A stretch of DNA of 64,000 bases, from positions 46,018,698 through 46,082,697 of the forward strand of contig OW121855.1 of assembly GCA_933228895.1 (NCBI GenBank), given 5' to 3'. This DNA is from Platycnemis pennipes. Its lineage: Eukaryota; Arthropoda; Insecta; Odonata; Platycnemididae. Every line of letters begins with the position of its first letter. Within the stretch, counting starts at the first letter, position 1. This document shows, one piece after another, positions 11,332 to 21,720 of this stretch. Below the pieces are notes generated by a model. It had not been told where the DNA came from, made no database searches, and saw only the letters and a list, made by a program, of their open reading frames with translations. Both the position numbers and the translations under genes were made by a program.

Positions 11332-11365
11332 TTAAACCAGACACTCCGCGGCAGCCTTAATAAGG

Positions 11366-11381
11366 AATCCCTACTGATTAG
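11366..11381. repeat. Right target-site duplication of Penelope-like element
   Basis: AATCCCTACTGATTAG, an exact copy of 10353-10368. Confidence 0.75.
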
Positions 11382-11729
11382 TTGATTAGGTTTCTTGTGA
11401 ATTAAGCCCACATTTATTCAATATGAAATTAGGGTTATCTTTCTTTACCTCAATAATGTTTCCAAACAGAATTCTAGCGTAAGTAATTTTCGCGTACATG
11501 TACCATAAAGCAGGAGGGATATAAATAACTCCATGTAGTTGAGGCTCTTAGGAAGCCATAAAATACGGCTAAGGTCAATGGCAGTGGATGCCGGGAAACG
11601 GTGAGGAAATGAAAATATACTGAAGCCAAGATCGCTGCCCCTGTAGTTCCTGTGTATTCATAACGCATTTCGTTTCATTACTTCACAGACCACTGGTCGA
11701 AGTTTTTTATGCGCACAACTTCTCCGTAA
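11382..11729. other. Intergenic sequence
   Basis: I see nothing supported. The minus-strand open frame 11474-11668 has no domain. Confidence 0.5.
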
Positions 11730-12900
11730 GACCTTTGCCGACACCAGCGTTTTTCCCCCCCAGCACCAGGAACATTTTTCTTCTTTTCTTCTTAATTTCT
11801 TTTCTACCTTATTTAACTCCTTTGCACTCAATATATATATATATATATATAATTCTCAATTCCCTATATTTTTTATCTCATTGCCAAAGTCATTATTTCT
11901 TCATCCGTAGTTTTAGCCTTATTTCCTCACTCCGTTTTCCATCCTCAGCGCACGCCATTCCCAATTTTAAGAACTCATCCTGCCCGACTCTTTGCCGCCT
12001 TCCGCCCTCCACCTCCGCCACCCTTTCGTCTTCACAACCCCAACACTATATCCATACTTTTTCCTTTTAATTATCATTCCCCCACAATTCCTTGAAACTT
12101 GGAAGACCATTTCTCTTCTCTCATTCCTTCCCTTCCCTTGTCCCCTTCCTCCTTTCCCACACTAGAATAAACCCGCCTCCCCTGCTTCCCGTTTTTCATT
12201 TATTTTTCTCTCCACCCCTTATCGCTAGTCCCTTCTTTCAGGTCCACCTTCAATTCCCTTCTACTCACCCTTCGCCACTTGCCGCGTTGTTAGTCTTCCA
12301 ACTCTTACTTCCGTCCTCACTCCGTCATCCTGGCTTCGACCTCCCAAGGATTCCCTCCGATTCTCCACCCCTTCCTGGCGGCCCCTATTACTTCCTCGAT
12401 TTGTTTCTTCTCTTCTTCTCCACTCCAGGAACAGACTATTGCGTTTTCCCTCTGGCCTTCAGCACACCATTGATAGTGATTTTAATAAACTTTCTCTTGC
12501 ACGTATTTCCTCGAGCCTACTTCCATGTGAGTTTATCTGCATCCGCTCTCTTGCCTAAATATCTGATCTTTTCTCCCCCACGGTTTCCCCTCAGAAATGA
12601 TTCCCCGTCACAATGTCTCCCTATGTTTTTATCCAATAATTTTAATCTCCTGTTTCTTTTAGAATATGAGCCCTCTCGATCGCCTTCTACGCCAAGTATT
12701 CTCACTTCTTCATTACCAAAGAGAGATGAAAAAATGCCATTGCTCTCCTCATGCTCTTTTCATACTTGTAATTCCTTTTTTCTACTATATTTTTGCCATC
12801 ATCAAGTCTTTATTAATCCTTTATTGGCCTGTTTTAGGTCAGAAGGAAAGCGTTCAATATTAATAAAGCGAAATAATAAAGATGTTCCCTTAATTATCGC
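11730..12900. other. Pyrimidine-rich island (plus strand)
   Basis: For more than 1 kb the plus strand is dominated by C and T, with few purine runs. This gives a 285-codon stop-free frame (12092-12949) rich in Pro, Ser, Leu and Phe. Its low complexity, lack of any domain and the equally open overlapping frames argue that it is a composition artefact. It could be a regulatory region or simply biased sequence. Confidence 0.6.
11831..11851. repeat. (AT)n microsatellite
   Basis: An uninterrupted AT dinucleotide run of about ten units inside the pyrimidine-rich island. Confidence 0.9.
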
Positions 12901-13700
12901 CTCCGAGAGGGCTCAGTGGTGTTATTGTTTCATTTTAATTGCATCTTAGAATTCGGAAGAGCTCATGAAACCACCAGGTTTCTTGTGTTATGACAGACGT
13001 TGCTTTATCCTGGTAGTTAAGTGAAAACGGCTTCCATAACGGGAATGAGTTAAGGCACCAAGGAACTTTGGTTGTGAGCCCTCCAACCTTCGCCCATGAA
13101 GTAAATTTTATGTTCTTTTGATGATATCGCAAATATTTGTTTTTATATTCCATTCCGTATTTTTACATCAGATAAATCTCCTATTATATCCTCCGTGACT
13201 AAGGTTTGGATCTGAATGAAGAGCTTCCATGTTGCCAAATGCAGAGATTATACTACTTACAGTTATCTGTAAATGACACCTGTGAAGCAAGCTATGATCT
13301 GAATGATTAAATAGTGAAATTGCATTTGCAACAGCCGTGATAGACAACTAATTGCATCTCCGTAATCAGTTATATATATTTGTGGTTAAAAAATGCGATC
13401 TATGAAACCCAAATCACTTATATGCATATTTCCTTTTGCGAAGTAAAATACTAAATTTTCTGCATATCACATTGTTATTCTTCTAAATATTTTTTGCTTG
13501 TTACGCTTGTGTAGTATGTACAAGGTGTAACAAATTTCTACCCGTATATACATTCCTTAATAATGGGTAATTTTTGCTGTATCGATCATTGAAGTTATTC
13601 TTATCATAATCCTGAATTTAAGATTTTTCCTACTTGGCAATGAGTTATGGATTTGGGTGTAACTCACTTTTTTTAAGACATATTTACCACATTAAAAAAA
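12901..13700. other. AT-rich intergenic sequence
   Basis: No supported feature. The minus open frame 12935-13153 has no domain. Confidence 0.5.
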
Positions 13701-14330
13701 TACGCTTTTAAACCAGAAGGTGGAGAGACGAGTGAAGGTGTTTCTCCCTCACGATTTCGTGGTGTAAAAGGAACTATCCATCATTCGGTCTCTTCAGCAC
13801 GTTTAGAGGACCTCTCAGGGAATTCGAATGTATCCATGGGTTGGAAGAGAAAGAGAGAGAGAGATAGAATTCGTGCCACTGACTCACAAGTGAAAAGTAG
13901 GCCTTCGTTGGCGAAATTGGGGTGGGTTCGTGGTTGGAGAGGCACAAAGGATATAGAGGTTAGTGAGGGCGATACTGTTTTACTAACTTGCCCCAAATTG
14001 GATGTCTTGGAGGGTGCTATGGCTCAGCGCACCCTTCCAGCATCCTCCCCACCGGTCGTTTTTGCGCGCCGCGGGAACGGATGAAGGATTTCGCATCCAG
14101 GCTGAGGGAGGGAAAGTGGAGGGAGGGCATCGAAGGAAGTGGAGCTGGGACGAGAGGGATTATGAGAGGGCAATGAGATGAGGGACTGGCGTGGGGGGCG
14201 TGGTTAAGAATATTGGGGTTAGAGAAAGCGCTCGTGAAAGGGAAAGGGGGCGAATTCTATGAGTCACAATAGGACGAAGCAGAGAGATAAAGGGAAGCGA
14301 TATACATTCTTCTGAATGGAAGTGGACTGA
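13701..14330. other. Purine-rich island (plus strand)
   Basis: The plus strand is rich in G and A, with AGAGAGAGAGA at 13853-13863 and many GGGA/GAGGG words. Open frames on both strands here are compositional. Just right of it lie the tRNA-like segments. Confidence 0.5.
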
Positions 14331-14489
14331 AGAGCAACTTAGCATTAGAATGAGATTGCTATATCCCAAAGAAAATCTTTTATAACAAATTCAAGTATTG
14401 CGAACTTGCCGTGAAAACATTACCGTAGTTAACCGCTGAAATTGCACAATAGCAGATTTCTACAGAGAAAAGGCAATCATTTAACTTAC

Positions 14490-14620
14490 CAGAACTTGAA
14501 CCTGGAACCCCCTGATTTTCGGCGAGGTACTTTACCTCTTGAGCTTAAATTTGATAGCTCAAGTGGTAGAGCACCTGGCCGGAAATCAGGGAGTTCTGGG
14601 GTTGAGTCCCGGTCAAGGCG
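14490..14620. repeat. Head-to-head inverted pair of tRNA-like (SINE) segments
   Basis: Two tRNA-like units face away from each other. The plus unit has an A-box TAGCTCAAGTGG (14555-14566) and a B-box-like GGGTTGAGTCCC (14599-14610). The minus unit has an A-box TAAGCTCAAGAGG (14535-14547) and a B-box GGTTCAAGTTC (14492-14502, reverse complement). The spacings fit Pol III internal promoters. The arms are diverged but broadly complementary, so a transcript would fold into a hairpin of roughly 55 bp per arm. They are likely SINE heads, not functional tRNAs, since the T-arms are imperfect. Confidence 0.55.
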
Positions 14621-14639
14621 GTGCCGGATTGATTGATAG

Positions 14640-14999
14640 TATTCCGAATGTACCAATAAAGGACTCTAATGATATTACAAATTCTCTGCCATTGACTAAA
14701 TGGCACTCAGAAATGGGAAGGACGTTATCAAGCCACCAAACCACCAATGTGTCAAATGATATTTGGGATTAGAGAAAATTCACGAGGGACGGGGGCAAAT
14801 TATTCGTCTCTTAAGGTGGTAGAAGAGAGAAAATATGATGGAGAGAGAAATATGTGTATGAGAACTGTAGGAGAAAGGAGACTGAAGTCGGAATTGACCT
14901 GATGATAGCTAAGGTCATTATTTTTAATTTCTTATTCTAATCCCTTAAGGGTACTAACTACTTGTTCAAAATTATTAATAATGGTACCTGGCTGCAGTG
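14640..14999. other. Intergenic sequence, possible SINE body
   Basis: This lies downstream of the plus tRNA-like unit. I see no tail repeat or target duplication to close a SINE, and nothing else is supported. Confidence 0.4.
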
Positions 15000-15097
15000 T
15001 AATTTCTCAGCATCTACCGGGCATGGAGCTCAGGCCGTAGGCATAGAAAGGAGGTACTCTACCCACCGCACCAGCTCGATCCCCGGTTCGGAGGAGA
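15000..15097 (-). repeat. tRNA-like SINE segment
   Basis: The minus strand reads GGTGCGGTGGGTAGAGTACC (D-arm/A-box-like), then TTTCTATGCC, then CCTGAGCTCCATGCCCGG and TAGATGCTGAGAAATTACA. The D-arm and the phrase after the T-arm resemble tRNA-derived SINEs. The B-box is badly decayed. Confidence 0.4.
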
Positions 15098-15099
15098 GG

Positions 15100-16120
15100 G
15101 TCGAGGAGGTTCAGAGGGTGGGAGATATGGATGGGAGGGCGTTGAGAGGACCGAGCCGGGCTACGGAGGAGTGTTTGCGATAAGGAGAGGGTTAGGAAGG
15201 GCAGAGCGAGAACGATGAAGCACGTTAAGGATGGGGAAAGCGGATAGGATGGGAGGATTTTTTGAGGGGTGGGGGATGAGAGGGAGGACGTAAAATAAGG
15301 AGGAATGGGGCATTTTGATGGGGTGGCGCAGGATACAGTGGGGGTTGAGGGGGCACAGGGAAGGGGTCGGCGTGAGGTTATGGCAGGGGGTACGTGGGGG
15401 GAGAGGGTAGTGCGGTGAGGACCCCCAGGCTAGGATCGCACATCCATCGATCAATCTATGTCCCCAGAGAGACTGGCGAGGTGGAGGGGTGTGGGAAGAG
15501 CGAATGGAAGGTGGGAAGGGGGAGGCTGGGAATATCCGCGGGGGTGGGCAAGGTGGGGGGGGGCTGAAATGTGCGTCGGGGTGCGGTAGCGTTACCCCAT
15601 CCTCCGGGGGTGGGTGTGGCATTGGCGTCGCCAGCTGTTCTCCTAGGTTTTGGAGGTTGGGGATGTCTGCGTGTGGGGTGCCAAGGGAGTGGGGAAGAGC
15701 ATGGAGACTGGGGTGAGGAGGGAGGGCGTTCGGGGCAGGACCACCTCAGAGACGCAACGGGGCGCACCCCATTGGCGTCGCGTACTTCATCCTTAACCAC
15801 CCTCCCGTCCCTCACCCTAACCTCCTCATGCACCAACTCATCCCCTTCCTCACGCTCTAAGCTACCTGCCTATTCTCCATTCTTCCTTCCTTCTTCTCCT
15901 TCCCGTCCCTACATCCCCCCATCGAGTTTACCCAGTTGTTACGCACCTATATGCTCTACCTTCCTGAATATCTTGCCCCTACGTCCCTTCTTCAGCCTTC
16001 TTGAATTCTTTTTTTCCGCTTTCCGTCTCCCCAGAGCCTTAAGAAGGACCACAGCCTCCTTATCTCTCAGTCAGTCAGCCTGTCGTATGGCTGACTTTAC
16101 CACGTGGATGTCGTCTTTCT
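15100..16120. other. Purine-to-pyrimidine skewed GC island
   Basis: From about 15100 to 15560 the plus strand is G/A-rich. A mixed CpG-rich core follows (15560-15780), and then the plus strand turns strongly C/T-rich (15780-16060). Open frames on both strands follow the skew (153, 126 and 185 codons) and show no domain. CTCTCAGTCAGTCAGCC at 16065-16081 is a small GTCA repeat. Confidence 0.55.
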
Positions 16121-19100
16121 GGATTTAAAAGAACCACTTTTGTGCCCGGGGACGAGTGAAGTGGAGGCTGCGTGTGTGAGTGCGCCTTTTTCATTTAAAT
16201 GTTTAGATTCTCCAAGTAGGTTGGCACCATGCAAATGGTCGCAAGCCTATTTAGAAGTGTATCTTTTGGTTCTGTTGAGAGGCAGTGAAGTTTTGCACAG
16301 CCTGACAGATACTGCTTGACTTCCATAAAAAACGAATCTCATTGTGTGACAGTTCTGAATAAAAATTGTGTGGGAATTTCCCTTAGGAAATCACAGAATT
16401 TCTTGAAAGGGAATGGTTCTTTTTACAAACTGGCTCACATGCTCCAAATACAATGTAGAGTACTGATACATAAAATATAGCGACGTTGGCTAGTTTGGGG
16501 TTACTTCCGTGTGATTTATATGTTTATGTTACAAATCAGAAGAAGCAACATGATTGCATGGATTAAATTCAGGCTATTTATGCATTTACTTGTTTCGATT
16601 TACTTGCAATAAATTGTCGTCAGTATCACTAGTTCTTAAAATCACAGTATCACTTGGTTCTTAAAATAGCCTGTCACGCCTCTGCGGTATTTAATCGGTT
16701 TTAAAAAATGAAATAAATAATATTCATTGCCTTTGAATATTAGGTATTTACTAGAGTAAATCAGTATGAAATCTTCTTATTAAAAATTTTTTCTAGTTAT
16801 TTATACCACTTTTTTCGTTATCATCTTCTACAGTCATCAATTGTCCAAATATTTGTGTGACGAACATCTCCACAACATGTTTCAATTGGACAATGGACAC
16901 TATGCAATAGTGCTACTGAAAGTATATTGGCAATATTTGTTGATTCAATAATATCAAATGACTAAGAAAAGAATAACGCCAATATTACTGACATTATACT
17001 CTTTTTTTATATCCTTCACTGCTTGCATCGTATATCTTATATAGGTCTTATTTCCTGTTTTTCTGTTTCCCTATTCAACTATCTTTATGAGACCGTCAAA
17101 TATCAAGATATATCTCGAGCATTTAATTTCTTTTCATATTCATCCTCAGAATTTTCATTCTACTCCTATTTAAACGAGTTTGTTAGTTATTCGGGTTGTC
17201 TACTCGATTTTTGTCACCCTTTTGTAACCAAGCATCCAATGCTTAACTTTCCTGCAATTCTTGCTGTTTATGCCTTAATGCCACTTATGAGTATGCTCTT
17301 TATGTGCTTATGCCTACTGTTTTCTTACGTCAAAGCTTGTATTTACAGCTAATAATAGGTTTTTACTATGGTATAAGGTATTATTTGCCTTGCTATTGTA
17401 TTGTCCTTACATCAACGGTGGCCTTTTGCTATACATACCTGATGGAACTAATCTTTCATTCCTTCAAACGCTAGTTTTCTAGTTCATTCGTCTTACCGTC
17501 TAAACTCTTCCTGGATACCAGAGCTTCTGATATTACCGTCATTAGGTATCTCATTAATGAGTTCCTTAATTTGTCATTGTTAACTTTGATATCTTTCTCA
17601 GCTATAACAGATTTGCTATTTGAAGAACACGAGTTATCAACTTTTCTCTGTGGATACGTGAATACACCTTAAATACACCTTAAGAATTCTTTTCGGCTCC
17701 TATTGTTCTTCCTAGACATGCATTACAATTAAGAATGGATATGAAATATTATTACCTGACCTCTTTCCTTATAATGTTTTCTTCGCAAATGTGTCCATAT
17801 TTAATACCAACCTCCTTTATACTGTCAAAAATGTTCCTACTGTCGAACGCGCATCCCTACTTCCCTGCATCCCTTTTTTTCAATCTGATAATTTAAAAAG
17901 TTAGCTGTGTATTTAGAATTGGAATACATGTAATGGCCATTGCCTCGTAAGCCTCTAATTTTTCTTACTTCAAATTATTTTTTATTGAAGATCTCTACTT
18001 TTTATTCTATTCTTTTCTAGGAGCCTCTTTCTATATTCTCTGAGAATGTGTCGTAAGATAAAAATCCTTCTTATGTTTGTCTGTCCCATTTTTTATAGGA
18101 TTTAGGACGCTATTCTGGAATTAGTCAACTTATTTCTTTAAGAAATCAAATCATAGTTCATTTTCTGAAATTCACCAGGCTAATTATTATTATTTATTGG
18201 CTTAGATTTTAGATGTGACATATTCAATATCAATTACCAAATTTACACGTAGATCCATAACTGCGTAGAAATCCGGTTTTAACTTACAATCTCTATGTAC
18301 ACCTATTACACATTACTATTTTTACGATTGCTTTTGTGATCGGACGACTTCTATTTCAGATATTATATAAATATTTTATGCTCAGTTAAATATTCACATC
18401 CTAAGTAGTAGGATTAAATCTTATACCACGTTCCTTACACTGGTTTCTCACACTTTCTTCCCTGCATATTGGCTTCCCGGTACACTGGCTTCCCTGTAGG
18501 TGCCCATTAACTTCCAAAGGAATATGCCTTTTGTTTATTTTGTAATGTTGTTTTTCGTCATTTTCTCTTACATTGGCTGTTCAGTTTCATTTAGCTGCTA
18601 TTCATTTGTAACGCAGGGCCATTTCGATTTTCGGGTTATTTTACTTCCGTTTCCTTTCAATCGTTTAATTCCTTTGTAGTCTACTTCCACTCGGCAGCCT
18701 TTCTCCTCCAATAAGTAATTTTCTTTTCTGCACTCAATAGGTAGTTCACCAATAATTAGCCTAGGATCTGTGGAATAATGTTATTTTAGTTCTTTCTCTC
18801 TCTCACTTTACGTAACTTCAAAAGGTAAAGTAATTTTTTGTACGTCAGAGGGGTAATGCTTCTTCATAATGAATATGATCCGTTGTTTCGGCCGCTAAAA
18901 CCTCCATCTCCACTCTCACAAAAATTCATTTACTACCTGCTTCTCTTTGTAGTAAGATCCGAATTTGTTGGTAGTTTATAATAGACAGAACACCATATCT
19001 TCCTAGTTGAATACGCATGTAGGAGCACAACGTGTGGGTAGACCATTTAAAAGGCTACTTCTTATGAGGTAGGCTCATTCTCCCCTACGATTGCCACTGC

Positions 19101-19175
19101 CTTCCTTTCACGATTTATAATTTGACGCAAGAACTTGTTTATTTTGTATCTAATCTAATTCTGAATGGGTTAATC
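16121..19175. other. AT-rich intergenic sequence
   Basis: About 3 kb with no supported gene. The 109-codon open frame at 17023-17352 encodes a hydrophobic, Ser/Tyr/Phe-rich peptide with no recognised family. Small duplications occur at 16621-16667 and around 17665-17685. Confidence 0.5.
16621..16667. repeat. 24-bp tandem duplication
   Basis: CAGTATCACTAGTTCTTAAA and CAGTATCACTTGGTTCTTAA follow each other with a period of about 24 bases. Confidence 0.7.
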
Positions 19176-19183
19176 CACTATCT
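19176..19183. repeat. Left target-site duplication of hAT MITE
   Basis: CACTATCT, repeated exactly at 19566-19573. An 8-bp duplication is diagnostic of hAT-type insertion. Confidence 0.85.
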
Positions 19184-19565
19184 CAGGGGTTCCCAACCGG
19201 GTGGCACGCGGGAACGTTTCAGGTGGTACGCGTGGGTGATACGAGGAATTATGTGCGATAGGCTAGTAAGGGCCTCTGTGTGTTTGAGCACCCAAACTTT
19301 ACTCTGCTGCCCGTTTGCCGGGCGCAGAGGGCGCAAACAAATATACATATTTATTGCTGTCTTGATAAAGGGTTGAAAAACCAAAATAAAAGTGCATTAA
19401 TAATTGAATAAGAAGTTTTCTCAGTAATTTAATTAAAATAAAACCAGCCATTGGGCACTTTTCCGCCAATAAATATATGTTTATAAAAAAATATAGGACT
19501 GTTGGTACGCAAAATTGCTATAAATTTAAAGTGGCACGCAGTTGCTAAAAGGCTGCGAACCCCTG
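19184..19565. mobile_element. hAT-type MITE, 382 bp
   Basis: A non-autonomous DNA transposon. It begins CAGGGGTTCCCAACC and ends, read as the reverse complement, CAGGGGTTCGCAGCC: 13 of 15 terminal bases match. The 8-bp sequence CACTATCT flanks it on both sides exactly. CAGGGGTTC termini with an 8-bp duplication are characteristic of hAT elements. The interior holds repeated GTGGCACGC and GGTACGC words near both ends and no transposase; the open frames over it are unsupported. The autonomous partner is not in the window. Confidence 0.9.
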
Positions 19566-19573
19566 CACTATCT
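19566..19573. repeat. Right target-site duplication of hAT MITE
   Basis: CACTATCT, an exact copy of 19176-19183. Confidence 0.85.
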
Positions 19574-20480
19574 GGTACACGGTGTACGTAACTTACTCTT
19601 ATTTGCATTGATAGTTTAGAATTAAATTTGAAATGGCGAGAAAGTAAAATAACTTCTACAGATGCTGTATTTTGCATTTCTCTGGAGGTTAACATTTTTG
19701 AGCCGGAAAATTATGATAATGGATCTATTTTTGAATTAAAAATACAATTTTGCGTTATTTTTTAAATAGGAAGCACTTAGATTAGACTCACTGACTGAGG
19801 AACGTTTTACCTAGGATGTAAGTGCAGTAGCACCATATGTATCAGAGCTCTTCTTCACTCAGTCAACAATTAGAGGATTGTGTGTTATTACTCTGCGGTG
19901 GGATAGTAAGAAATACAACCTTTATTAAAAATTAGGGTTCTTTTAGGTGAGAGAAGTTTTTCATTAAAAATTTCACCGGCTTGCTTGGCAAAAATGAGCA
20001 TAATTTGAAAGTCTTTTTAGGGTAAAATATTTATTATAAACATTATATTAGCTTTTTTAAGTAAACCTCACTTTGTTCTTGTCTATTTGCACTCAGAATT
20101 TCTCTAAAACTATTTTTGCATATATTTACTGAGAAAAGTATACTCATGAAAGGAAGTTCAAAGTGAATGATAAGGTCATTCAGCACTTACATACTTATTC
20201 ATAAACGTGCATCAGTGAAAAGGAAATTTTTCATTTATTTGGATAATCTAATCATTTTAGGTTTTTGCAATAGATTTTAACAACTGCTTAATATCTGTAG
20301 CTTCGAAAAAATTGGAAATATCACTACTTGCAGAAGTGATACTTCCCGAACTTCTTTACGGGTCACATTATTTGCATAGCTTTAAAATGACTGGAAGCAG
20401 AAGTAGCTCATTTACAGAGGCAAAGATCTTTAATTTTTTTCTATTCCATCACTATTGGTATCTTTATCATCGGTTGTGTT
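19574..20480. other. AT-rich intergenic sequence
   Basis: No supported feature. Confidence 0.5.
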
Positions 20481-21720
20481 GACTCGCGCGCTGCGGTAGC
20501 CACAATATTTGTCGAGACTTTGCAGGAGTTCATTTTTTACTTGTTTGCTCTCCCTGGCTTCTGTGGAGAATGAGGGATTTTTCACAACGCGAAGTTATAG
20601 AACTCCTGTTGAACCAAACTTCCTTCTTCTTGACGGAAGATGCGTATTATTTTTTCCCTGCTTCTCCATCTCCTTAGGGAAAAAATATGTAAGAAATTTG
20701 CGTATTTTCCTTCTATCCAGTCTCTCTCGTTCGCATTCACTTTTTCTCTCGCCCGTTTATGAATGGGGAGCAATTTACGTGTAAACTTTTCTCCTGTTCT
20801 TTCGCCTTTTGTCTTCCGCCATTAATCACGGCCCATTATGACGCTGGAGGAAAGGAAATGTGCTAAGACTGCCTTTTATAACGGCGCGAGAGGAAGCGAG
20901 ACAGAGTTAGAGACAGCAAGCGGGTGGAGGAGCGAGAGTGAAGAGCGAGATAAGTACCAAGGTGAAAGAAAGAGTGGGATAGCTAAGAAGTGCTTGCTAA
21001 GGAGTACTAAGGTCGGGAGTGAGAGTGATTCTGGTGTGAAAGAAAGGGGTGGAAGTGCCGCTTTGGAGGGAGAAAGAATGTGTGGGTGAGAGAGAGAGAG
21101 AGTGAGAGCGTTTGAAAGGGAAGGATAGTGGCACACGATGGGATTCTGGGAGGAGAGGTTTTGAGTTGTGACTTAGAGAGTGAGAGAGCGTGAGGAGGGG
21201 GGGGATGGGTTGGGTTGGAAGGGTAAGGCGGAACTGCAAATTCGTCGAGGGAGTCGGCAGAATGGTAGTGGATGGTGGGACTTGGGAGGGAGGAAAGGAA
21301 GGAGGAGAACCACGGGAATATAGGCATGAAGGGTGGGGTAAGGCGGAGGTCGAGACTGCTGGAATGGGAAGGCGATGTAGACCATTGTGCGGGGTAGGGT
21401 GTGGGTGTTGAAGGTTAAAAAGGGGAGCAGGGGAAGGGGGGAGGAGGAGGGGTCGGAGCGGAGGAGTGTGGCTCTGGAAAAATGAGGAGATTGGATGAGA
21501 GGGTGGGGAAAGATGGAGTCGCAGTTGGCGGAGGAGGATGGGGTCAGCAAACTGGGAAGTTGCGGCGAGGGTGGAGGAATAGTTGCTCCGTAGAATATTC
21601 GCGCGCGCGCCGTAGGTTGGCGCTTAAACCGCTTGGCAGCGCTGCAGTCGATGGCCACGTGTGTTGCTAGGCGCACCCATATACGCGAGCGGTTCCTTTG
21701 AAATGAAAACGTGTCCACGT
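20481..21720. other. GC island with purine-rich, GAGAG-rich plus strand
   Basis: After a short C/T-rich lead (20500-20830), the plus strand is purine-rich from about 20835 to 21600, with many GAGAG words (for example 21088-21104), and then CpG-rich (CGCGCGCGCGCC near 21600). Mirror open frames up to 181 codons on the minus strand are Pro/Ser-rich artefacts. GAGAG clusters are binding sites for GAGA-type factors in insects, so a regulatory role is possible but unproved. GTTGCTAGG at 21663 resembles an RFX half-site. Confidence 0.55.

Larger units (their letters stand above)
10369..11365 (-). mobile_element. Penelope-like retroelement (PLE), 5'-truncated, about 1 kb
   Basis: A short Penelope-like element oriented on the minus strand. 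It contains the end of the RT-to-endonuclease linker and a GIY-YIG endonuclease domain, which is the C-terminal arrangement typical of Penelope elements. Near-identical 93-bp repeats lie at its ends in inverted orientation (10370-10462 and 11239-11331), separated from the right boundary by about 34 extra bases. A 16-bp direct repeat brackets the whole. Most of the reverse transcriptase is missing: the coding region starts abruptly next to the right repeat. PLEs commonly show terminal repeats in direct or inverted orientation and 5' truncation. It cannot be autonomous. Confidence 0.85.

Noticed and set aside
12092..12949. 285-codon open frame, the longest in the window
   Set aside because: It lies in a C/T-dominated tract that cannot easily form stop codons. 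The peptide is Pro/Ser/Leu/Phe low-complexity with no domain, and overlapping frames are open too.
13515..13560. ACAAGGTGTAACAAATTTC as a possible transposon end
   Set aside because: No inverted partner or target duplication was found nearby.
14439..14639. Functional tRNA genes from the A- and B-box pair
   Set aside because: T-arms are imperfect, acceptor stems do not close by eye, and the units are diverged inverted copies, as for SINE relics.
18945..18980. AGATCCGAATTTGT, identical to part of miR-10
   Set aside because: The miR-10 seed half does not match (GTAGTA instead of CCCTGT before it), and the complementary CAAATTCGG arm needed for a precursor hairpin is not found downstream.
21173..21718. 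181-codon minus-strand Pro/Ser-rich frame
   Set aside because: It mirrors a purine-rich plus strand and has no recognisable motif.
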